Source: Sphingomonas sp. (GTDB lineage Bacteria > Pseudomonadota > Alphaproteobacteria > Sphingomonadales > Sphingomonadaceae). From it: DNA of 5,132 nt. Below the pieces are notes generated by a model. It searched no databases, had not been told where the DNA came from, and was given only the letters and a program-made list of their open reading frames with translations. Position numbers and translations under genes: made by a program. The stretch's first letter is position 1; every line of letters starts with the position of its first letter. The DNA is taken from contig JAIERC010000300.1 of the NCBI GenBank assembly GCA_019747165.1, forward strand, positions 1 to 5,132. Reading direction: 5' to 3'. Positions 1 to 5,132 of the stretch are shown here, piece after piece.

Positions 1-637
1 CGATCGCCTTGTCCTGGCCTTCCATCCGATCCTGCAGGAAACGGCGTTCCTCGACATCGGCGATGTGCATATATTCAAGGCCAACTGGGCCGCAGTAATT
101 TTGCTGCAGGGTCGCAACAATTTCTCGCACGGTGGCCCATTGTCGGCCAAGCGCGCCGCCCAGATAGACTGGCTTGTCGAGATCGCCCCCGGAGAATCCA
201 TGATATTCCGGGGTGAGATCAGCGGGCAATTCCTGTTTGGCGATGCCGAGCGGATCAAGCTTGGCAGCCAGATGTCCGCGCACACGATAGGTACGGATCA
301 GCATCATCGCGCGGATCGAGTCTGCTGCAGCCGACGTCACATCAATCGTCGGTGCGACCGGCGCTGCCGCGGGTTTGGGCGCGCCGCGCGCTGGCTTGGG
401 CGCTGGCTCCATCTGGCTCGGATCAAGCGCGGCGGTGAGATCATCCGTCGCTGTGGCGGGCCAATTCGCCTGCTGCCAGCTCGGGCCTGGATGATTGCCC
501 TCCAGCCCTTCGAAAAAGCCGCGCCAGCCGGGTTCGACACTGTCGGGCGACGCCTTGTAACGCGCATAGAGCGTGTCGATAAAAGCCGGGCTCACCGAGC
601 CTGCGAGCGTTTCGAAATCCTGGCCTTCGTAGCCCAT
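1..637 (-). CDS. sucA: 2-oxoglutarate dehydrogenase E1 component, N-terminal part (runs off left edge)
   Basis: The E1 subunit of the 2-oxoglutarate dehydrogenase complex is a cytoplasmic, thiamine-diphosphate-dependent enzyme. It decarboxylates 2-oxoglutarate and passes the succinyl group to the lipoyl domain of E2 (SucB). Only the first 212 codons are present and no stop occurs before the edge; the family is usually about 930-990 residues. Residues 1-47 form the typical N-terminal helix region, with YARYKASPDSVEPGWRGFF at about 24-42. A Pro/Ala/Lys-rich linker follows at about 77-97. The conserved start of the E1o core is next: SIRAMMLIRTYRVRGHLAAK (107-126), DPLG (128-131), YHGF (145-148) and YMHIADVEERRFLQDR (189-204). 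The thiamine-diphosphate site lies beyond the window. The ATG at 635-637 is chosen because AGGA (646-649) lies 8 bases upstream. sucB would be expected next, beyond the left edge. The family call is firm, but nothing can be said about catalytic residues. Confidence 0.95.
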   Translation of the reverse strand, partial: MGYEGQDFETLAGSVSPAFIDTLYARYKASPDSVEPGWRGFFEGLEGNHPGPSWQQANWPATATDDLTAALDPSQMEPAPKPARGAPKPAAAPVAPTIDVTSAAADSIRAMMLIRTYRVRGHLAAKLDPLGIAKQELPADLTPEYHGFSGGDLDKPVYLGGALGRQWATVREIVATLQQNYCGPVGLEYMHIADVEERRFLQDRMEGQDKAI

Positions 638-645
638 GATTGCCG

Positions 646-649
646 TCCT
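646..649 (-). promoter_or_regulatory. ribosome binding site of sucA
   Basis: The minus strand reads AGGA here, 8 bases before the ATG at 637, which fixes the sucA start. It lies only about six bases beyond the end of the hairpin repeat at 655-776. Folding of that repeat in the mRNA could therefore affect ribosome access; that last point is inference. Confidence 0.65.
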
Positions 650-654
650 AAATT

Positions 655-776
655 CCCCTCTTCCCATGGGAGAGGGAGGGACCCGCCGCGTAAGCGGTGG
701 GAGGGTGAGGGCGATGGCGGTCCCGAAGATCGCCCTCATCCGGCCCTGCGGGCCACCTTCTCCCGGCGGGAGAAGG
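655..776. repeat. REP/MITE-like element of several hairpins between sucD and sucA
   Basis: This GC-rich block of about 122 bp fills nearly all of the 146-base gap between sucD and sucA. On the plus strand, CCTTCTCCC (756-764) and GGGAGAAGG (768-776) form a perfect 9-bp stem with a 3-base loop. GGCCC (742-746) pairs with GGGCC (750-754). TGAGGGCGAT (706-715) pairs perfectly with ATCGCCCTCA (729-738). CCCGCCGC (682-689) pairs with GCGGTGGG (694-701) with one G-T pair. CCTCTTCCC (657-665) pairs with GGGAGAGG (668-675) with one bulged T. The outer hairpins at the two ends resemble each other (CTCCC/GGGAG core), so the whole is roughly an inverted repeat around 716-728. Elements of this look are scattered between genes in many alphaproteobacteria. 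Copy number cannot be seen from one window. No T-tract follows the first hairpin in the transcription direction, so it is not a standard terminator. An mRNA processing or stability role is inference. Confidence 0.75.
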
Positions 777-783
777 ATTTACG

Positions 784-1668
784 TTAGCCGTTCAGCACCG
801 CGAGCAAGGTGGTGCCGAGTTCGCTCGGGCTGTCCGCCATCCGGATACCGGCGGCTTCCATTGCGGCGATTTTGTCTTCCGCACCGCCCTGACCACCCGA
901 CACGATCGCCCCGGCATGGCCCATGCGACGCCCAGGCGGGGCTGTGCGACCGGCGATGAAACCGGCCATTGGCTTTTTGCGGCCTTTGCGCGCTTCGTCT
1001 TTCAAAAACTGGGCAGCTTCTTCTTCGGCCGAGCCGCCGATTTCGCCGATCATGATGATCGAATGCGTTTCATCGTCGGCCAGGAACAATTCCAGCATAT
1101 CGATGAAGTTGGTGCCGTTCACGGGATCGCCGCCAATGCCGACCGCGGTCGTCTGGCCAAGCCCGGCGTTCGAGGTCTGGAACACGGCTTCATAGGTGAG
1201 CGTGCCCGAGCGCGAGACGACACCAACCGAACCCTTTTTGAAGATGCTGCCGGGCATGATACCGATCTTGCATTCGCCGGGCGTCAGTACGCCGGGGCAG
1301 TTCGGACCGATCAGCCGCGATTTGGAACCCGAGAGCGAGCGCTTGACCTTGACCATGTCGAGCACCGGAATGCCTTCGGTAATGCACACGATCAGCGGCA
1401 CCTGGGCATCGATTGCCTCCAGGATTGAATCCGCTGCAAAGGGGGGCGGCACATACACGACCGATGCCGTCGCGCCGGTCTTCGCAACGGCCTCATGCAC
1501 CGTGTTGAAAACCGGCAGCCCGATATGCTCGGTCCCGCCCTTGCCCGGCGTGACTCCGCCGACCATCTGGGTGCCATAAGCAAGCGCTGCCTGGGTGTGG
1601 AAGCTGCCGGTTTCGCCGGTCATCCCTTGCGTGATGACCTTGGTATGTTTGTCGACGAGGATGGACAT
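784..1668 (-). CDS. sucD: succinyl-CoA synthetase (ADP-forming) alpha subunit
   Basis: The alpha subunit of succinyl-CoA ligase works with the beta subunit SucC in the cytoplasm. It converts succinyl-CoA, ADP or GDP, and phosphate to succinate, CoA and a nucleoside triphosphate through a phosphohistidine. The 294 residues match the family length (about 290). The N-terminal CoA-binding Rossmann domain has QGMTGETGSFH (14-24) and PGKGG (41-45). GPNCPG is at 121-126. The C-terminal half carries VSRSGTLTYE (151-160), GIGGDPVNGTNF (177-188) and the active-site segment AGRTAPPGRRMGHAGAI (239-255), whose His251 corresponds to the phosphorylated histidine. The ATG at 1668 has ACGGAG (1680-1685) 11 bases upstream, somewhat far but usable. 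The DUF29 gene ends 30 bases upstream and sucA follows after the hairpin repeat. The expected partner sucC is not in this window. The gene looks intact. Confidence 0.97.
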   Translation of the reverse strand: MSILVDKHTKVITQGMTGETGSFHTQAALAYGTQMVGGVTPGKGGTEHIGLPVFNTVHEAVAKTGATASVVYVPPPFAADSILEAIDAQVPLIVCITEGIPVLDMVKVKRSLSGSKSRLIGPNCPGVLTPGECKIGIMPGSIFKKGSVGVVSRSGTLTYEAVFQTSNAGLGQTTAVGIGGDPVNGTNFIDMLELFLADDETHSIIMIGEIGGSAEEEAAQFLKDEARKGRKKPMAGFIAGRTAPPGRRMGHAGAIVSGGQGGAEDKIAAMEAAGIRMADSPSELGTTLLAVLNG

Positions 1669-1698
1669 AAGAAAAAAGGCTCCGTCGCAATGGGCGGG

Positions 1699-2169
1699 TT
1701 AAGCGTCGAGCACATGCTCACGCTGAGTGATGGCTTCCCAATCATAGGGATTTTCGTCTGGGAATGTGACGAGGGGCAGGTTGGTTTCGACCGACGCTTT
1801 CGCCTGAGCGGTATCATATGCCACGTCAATCGCTTCGGCGATCCGCGACTTGTAGCTTGGGTTTTGCTGTAACAGGCGCACAATGCGCCGACGATGCTCA
1901 ACAATCGACGCGATCCAACTGGAGGTACGCCGTTCGGGCTGGTGATCCCATTTCAGCATATGGACGAGGACGATTTCAATAGCGCTGGCAAACGCATTGA
2001 ATTCAGACCTTCCCAAATCCTCGACCTCGTCGATCAAATGTTCTTGATCCAGTTCTGCCCAGCGGCCGGCGCGCATCAGATCGATCTGATGCTGCAACCA
2101 CGCGGCGTAATCGTCCGCATAGCCCGGCACGGCTTGCCTCGCTGCAATGATATGTTCGCGCTCAGCCAT
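1699..2169 (-). CDS. DUF29 family protein of unknown function
   Basis: The 156-residue product matches the DUF29 family, whose biochemical role I do not know. Recognisable family blocks are YAAWLQHQ (21-28), LMRAGRWAELDQEHLIDEVE (31-50) followed by DLGRSE (51-56), HMLKWDHQPERRTSSW (70-85), RRRIVRLL (93-100), NPS (103-105) and LPLVTFPDENPYDWE (131-145). It appears soluble and mostly helical, with no signal peptide or membrane segment. The ATG at 2169 has GAGG (2174-2177) 4 bases upstream. It sits 36 bases after mdh and 30 bases before sucD on the same strand, so it is probably co-transcribed. By my hand count, bases 1861-2100 are about 54% GC, lower than most 60-base samples of mdh and sucD (55-73%). 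With its odd setting inside a TCA operon, this suggests a later insertion; that is inference. DUF29 genes often occur as scattered paralogues, so no TCA role should be assumed. Confidence 0.88.
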   Translation of the reverse strand: MAEREHIIAARQAVPGYADDYAAWLQHQIDLMRAGRWAELDQEHLIDEVEDLGRSEFNAFASAIEIVLVHMLKWDHQPERRTSSWIASIVEHRRRIVRLLQQNPSYKSRIAEAIDVAYDTAQAKASVETNLPLVTFPDENPYDWEAITQREHVLDA

Positions 2170-2205
2170 GCGACCTCATTACCATAGTCCAGTAGGCATC
2201 TGAAA

Positions 2206-3168
<963 letters not shown>

Positions 3169-3312
3169 CTTCATCCTCCGGCGATGGGGCGGGAACAGGA
3201 TGGCCCCGCAAAGCGATCGCGGCTTAGGCGGTTTGGGGCCCCGTCGCAACAGCGGAAATTGCGCCAAACTGCCCTTATTGCTATTGCATCGCAACTGCGG
3301 TGCCACATCCTC
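3169..3312 (-). promoter_or_regulatory. zapE-mdh intergenic region, possible mdh operon promoter
   Basis: A 144-base gap separates the zapE stop from the mdh start, long enough for a promoter. On the minus strand a possible -35 TTGCGA (3244-3249) lies 17 bases from TAAGCC (3221-3226). The -10 match is poor, so this is only a candidate. The gap also has two 8-bp palindromes, GGGGCCCC (3235-3242) and GCGATCGC (3213-3220), and a 6-bp inverted repeat GGCCCC/GGGGCC (3202-3207, 3235-3240) that could fold in the leader. I see no convincing zapE terminator and no small gene. Confidence 0.25.
3175..3179 (-). promoter_or_regulatory. ribosome binding site deciding the mdh start
   Basis: The minus strand reads GGAGG here, 6 bases before the ATG at 3168 and directly against the in-frame ATG at 3174. 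Only the 3168 start has normal spacing, and it gives the conserved N-terminus. The long upstream extension to 3306 is therefore not used. Confidence 0.8.
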
Positions 3313-4425
3313 TCAAACCGCGCCATGCCCCTTCGCAAGATAGCGATCAGATTGCATCTCTTCGAGCCGCGAGGCGGTGCGTTCAAATTCAAAGGCGCCA
3401 TCGCCCTTTGTATAAAGCTGATCCGGCGACGCATCGGCGGCAGCGATCAATTTGACGTTATTTTCATAAAGCGCATCGACCAGCGTGACGAACCGCGCCG
3501 CTTCATTGCGGTTTTCCGGCCCGAGGCGGGGAATGCCGACGATGATGACGGTGTGGAAACGCCGCGCGATTGCCAGATAATCGGCCGCGCCGCGCGGTTC
3601 GCCACAGAGTCGCTTGAACGAGAATACCGACACGCCTTTGAGGCTTTTGGGCACGTGCAGCGTGCGAGCGCCCTGTACCGGGATATCCTCGGTCGGGACA
3701 TGCGCACGATCCTCGGGCGGATAATCGGTGAGCCGGAAAAAAGCGGAGGACAGCGCCTTGGTTGCATCCGGCCCGTTGGGCACCAGCCACATGTCCATCT
3801 GACCGAGTCGATCGCGGCGATAATCGACCGGCCCGTTGAGCGGCACGACCGTCATCTTTTCACCAATCAAATCGATAAAGGGCAGGAACAGCCCGCGATT
3901 AAGCCCATCCTTGTAGAGATCGTGCGGCGGCCGATTGGAGGTGGCGACCACCGTCAGCCCGCGCGCCCACATGGCTGTGAACAGTCGCGAAAGGATTGCC
4001 GCATCAGCAGTGTTGTTGACGACCATCTCATCAAACGCGATCAGCCGGGCCTCGCCGACCATCGCGGCGGCAACCGGGGCGATCGGATCACCAGCCTCTT
4101 TCTTGCGCTCCTCGGCGAGCCGCTGATGCACTTCGAGCATGAATTCGTGAAAATGCACGCGGCGCTTGCGGCGGATATCGACGCAGCTGAAGAACAAATC
4201 CATCAGCATCGATTTGCCGCGCCCGACCCCGCCCCATAGATAGACGCCCTTGGGTGGCTCTGGCGGGCGGCCAAGCGCGCGCCACAGCACCGAACCGCGC
4301 TTGGGAGTCGCCTCCAGATCGGTCGCGAGTGCCGCCAGCGCCAGCACGGCGGCTTGCTGTTCGCGATCAGGCCGCAACTCGCCCGCCCGCAGCAACTGAT
4401 TATAACGATCAAGCACGAACGTCAT
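3313..4425 (-). CDS. zapE: ZapE / AFG1-family ATPase
   Basis: This is a P-loop ATPase of the AFG1 (LACE1) family. Bacterial ZapE associates with the division ring, and mitochondrial AFG1 acts in protein quality control of respiratory complexes; which role applies here is not visible. The 370 residues match the family. Seen in order: an N-terminal helical segment with RPDREQQ (18-24) and LATDLEA (33-39); KGVYLWGGVGRGKSMLMDLFF (59-79), containing the Walker A motif GGVGRGKS (65-72); VHFHEFMLEVHQRL (90-103); Walker B LIAFDE (128-133); the sensor-like TSNRPP (162-167); DYR (201-203); and the C-terminal RFHTVIIVGIP (289-299) and FERTASRLEEM (347-357). After the Walker B acidic pair the sequence is MVVNNTADAAIL, where I would expect something closer to FxVTDIADAMIL. 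The ATG at 4425 overlaps the thioesterase stop by 4 bases (ATGA), and I see no strong Shine-Dalgarno, so translation is probably coupled. Confidence 0.93.
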   Translation of the reverse strand: MTFVLDRYNQLLRAGELRPDREQQAAVLALAALATDLEATPKRGSVLWRALGRPPEPPKGVYLWGGVGRGKSMLMDLFFSCVDIRRKRRVHFHEFMLEVHQRLAEERKKEAGDPIAPVAAAMVGEARLIAFDEMVVNNTADAAILSRLFTAMWARGLTVVATSNRPPHDLYKDGLNRGLFLPFIDLIGEKMTVVPLNGPVDYRRDRLGQMDMWLVPNGPDATKALSSAFFRLTDYPPEDRAHVPTEDIPVQGARTLHVPKSLKGVSVFSFKRLCGEPRGAADYLAIARRFHTVIIVGIPRLGPENRNEAARFVTLVDALYENNVKLIAAADASPDQLYTKGDGAFEFERTASRLEEMQSDRYLAKGHGAV

Positions 4426-4907
4426 GGGACGATTGTTCGCTTCGGACTTGGCTTGCGGATCGTCCCCGCAAAGGCGGCGATCGGTTCGCCGCTATCCGCC
4501 TGGACGATCAGCCCGCGCAGAAACAGCAGCCGCCCGGTTTCCTTAAGCAATTCGACCTGCGCCTCAAGCGGCGATTCGGCAGAGCCTGCGCCGATGAACT
4601 GAGTCGACAGATCGAGCGTTACTGCCGTCCCCGCCTCGATCAGTCCGAACCCGCGCGAGGCGGCGAACAGTGCGATATCGATAAAGCCGAGCAGCGCGCC
4701 GCCATGGATCCGGCCCGACAAATTGGTGTGGATATGGGCGGGTTGCATCCGGACGCGCGCCGTCTGCCCGTCCACCTTAAGCAGAAACGGCCCGAACAGG
4801 CTGTTGAAGCGCGTCGGGTCGTTGAGCTCCCACGTCATCCAGCCGGGGTGATCGGCTGATTCATGGTAGATGAAATGGGGTGAAGCGCTCAACAACCAGT
4901 CCTTCAA
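4422..4907 (-). CDS. PaaI-like hotdog-fold acyl-CoA thioesterase
   Basis: This is probably a cytoplasmic thioesterase that hydrolyses an acyl-CoA; the substrate cannot be read from the sequence. Numbered from the TTG at 4907 (161 residues), the hotdog signature HTNLSGRIHGGALLGFIDIA spans 60-79. Asn62, His68-Gly69-Gly70 and Asp77 sit at the usual PaaI active-site positions. The strand segment TLDLSTQFIG (97-106), a typical second half, follows. No signal peptide or membrane segment is seen. The start is uncertain. An in-frame TGA at 4917-4919 limits the frame, and the only early candidates are TTG at 4907, 4895 and 4892. AAGGA at 4900-4904 favours 4892 (7-base spacing, 156 residues) or 4895. 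The first ATG (codon 24) would cut into a region that looks conserved. The stop overlaps the zapE start. The pairing with zapE may reflect shared transcription rather than shared function. Confidence 0.88.
   Translation of the reverse strand: MKDWLLSASPHFIYHESADHPGWMTWELNDPTRFNSLFGPFLLKVDGQTARVRMQPAHIHTNLSGRIHGGALLGFIDIALFAASRGFGLIEAGTAVTLDLSTQFIGAGSAESPLEAQVELLKETGRLLFLRGLIVQADSGEPIAAFAGTIRKPSPKRTIVP
4900..4904 (-). promoter_or_regulatory. possible ribosome binding site for the thioesterase
   Basis: The minus strand reads AAGGA here. It is 4 bases before TTG 4895 and 7 bases before TTG 4892, but lies inside the frame if TTG 4907 is used. The only purine stretch upstream of 4907 (GGCGGA) touches that codon. 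Spacing therefore favours a start at 4892 or 4895. Confidence 0.45.
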
Positions 4908-4920
4908 TCCGCCGCGTCAA

Positions 4921-4932
4921 CGATGATCATCG
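4921..4932. promoter_or_regulatory. perfect 12-bp palindrome upstream of the thioesterase gene
   Basis: CGATGATCATCG is a perfect dyad, 13 bases before the TTG at 4907. The position would suit an operator or a short leader structure. A chance palindrome in sequence rich in CGAT-like words is just as possible. A weak promoter pair lies just upstream on the minus strand: TTGCCC (4959-4964), then GTGATT after 17 bases. Confidence 0.3.
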
Positions 4933-4952
4933 GCTAATCACGACTAAAGGCG

Positions 4953-5007
4953 AAAAAAGGGCAAGCGTTCGGCGGGAACAGACCCTGCGCCTAGGCACGG
5001 TCGCAGG
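4953..5007 (-). terminator. weak candidate terminator after sdhB
   Basis: On the minus strand, CCTGCG (5002-5007) can pair with CGCAGG (4984-4989) around a 12-base loop, and a run of six T occurs at 4953-4958. The T-run is about 25 bases beyond that stem. The nearer dyad GTTC/GAAC (4967-4970, 4976-4979) has only 4 bp. The geometry is poor for an intrinsic terminator, so transcription may read through from sdhB. Confidence 0.25.
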
Positions 5008-5024
5008 TCGCCAATCGCCGCGCA

Positions 5025-5132
5025 TCACACCACGCGTTCGACTTCCATCTTCTTAATCTCGGCAATCGCCTTGGCCGGGTTCAGGCCCTTGGGGCAGACA
5101 TTGGCGCAGTTCATGATGGTGTGGCAGCGATA
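5025..5132 (-). CDS. sdhB: succinate dehydrogenase iron-sulfur subunit, C-terminal 35 residues
   Basis: SdhB carries electrons from the flavin of SdhA through three iron-sulfur clusters to quinone at the inner membrane, oxidising succinate to fumarate. Only the last 35 codons are in the window, ending with TGA at 5025-5027; the start lies beyond the right edge. The fragment begins YRCHTIMNCANVCPKGLNP, the very conserved C-terminal ferredoxin-like segment. By family comparison, its first two cysteines (fragment positions 3 and 9) are ligands of the 3Fe-4S cluster and the third (position 13) is a ligand of the 4Fe-4S cluster. The tail KAIAEIKKMEVERVV is the normal end of the protein. The close relative FrdB also ends with such a segment, but HTIMNCxxVCPKGLNP next to other TCA genes favours SdhB. 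sdhC, sdhD and sdhA would be expected further upstream, to the right. Confidence 0.93.
   Translation of the reverse strand, partial: YRCHTIMNCANVCPKGLNPAKAIAEIKKMEVERVV

Noticed and set aside
756..776. Perfect hairpin just after sucD as an intrinsic terminator
   Set aside because: In the transcription direction it is followed by GTGGCCC, not a T-tract, and it is part of the larger repeat.
65..787. 240-codon open frame on the plus strand
   Set aside because: It is antisense to sucA and runs through the hairpin repeat. The product is Arg-rich without domain features, while the minus strand clearly encodes SucA.
916..1428. 170-codon open frame on the plus strand
   Set aside because: It is antisense to sucD, which is a complete and well-conserved gene; no family resemblance was seen.
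3213..3220. GCGATCGC octamer as a HIP1-type repeat
   Set aside because: A single copy in GC-rich sequence is expected by chance, and the organism does not look cyanobacterial.
3169..3306. 46-residue N-terminal extension of mdh from the in-frame ATG at 3306
   Set aside because: It has no family character, it is rich in Pro and Arg as expected of translated non-coding GC-rich DNA, and the strong GGAGG plus the standard N-terminus place the start at 3168.
4254..4859. 201-codon open frame on the plus strand
   Set aside because: It lies antisense across the thioesterase and the start of zapE, both supported by motifs; the composition is typical of a shadow frame.

Overview
This is a stretch of an alphaproteobacterial chromosome, most likely from the order Sphingomonadales. 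It carries TCA-cycle genes, and every gene I can support is on the minus strand, so transcription runs from high to low coordinates. The lineage call is an inference from the moderately high GC, the alphaproteobacterial type of malate dehydrogenase, the PaaI-like thioesterase next to a ZapE/AFG1 ATPase, the DUF29 gene, and the clustering of sdhB, mdh, sucD and sucA.

In transcription order: (1) the last 35 codons of sdhB (succinate dehydrogenase iron-sulfur subunit) enter from the right edge and stop at 5025; (2) a gap of about 117 bases holds a weak terminator candidate and a perfect 12-bp palindrome; (3) a PaaI-type hotdog thioesterase gene overlaps (4) zapE, an AFG1-family ATPase gene, through an ATGA stop/start; (5) a 144-base gap precedes (6) mdh, followed closely by (7) a DUF29 gene and (8) sucD (succinyl-CoA synthetase alpha subunit); (9) a roughly 122-bp GC-rich repeat made of several hairpins fills the sucD-sucA gap; (10) sucA (2-oxoglutarate dehydrogenase E1) begins at 637 and runs off the left edge after 212 codons.

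Functionally the window links four TCA-cycle steps: 2-oxoglutarate to succinyl-CoA (SucA), succinyl-CoA to succinate (SucD with a beta subunit not present here), succinate to fumarate (SdhB), and malate to oxaloacetate (Mdh). Spacing of 30-36 bases suggests that mdh, the DUF29 gene and sucD form one transcript. sucA may share it, with the hairpin repeat able to change the relative amounts of the two parts. The thioesterase and zapE look like a separate, translationally coupled pair.

The points that stand out are that sucC is absent from the place next to sucD where it is commonly found, with a lower-GC DUF29 gene there instead; that a structured dispersed-type repeat sits immediately before the sucA ribosome binding site; and that the thioesterase has no ATG or GTG at a plausible start. 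I see no defence system, CRISPR array, tRNA or rRNA gene, or insertion sequence. The window is mostly core metabolism, and I do not claim a previously undescribed system.
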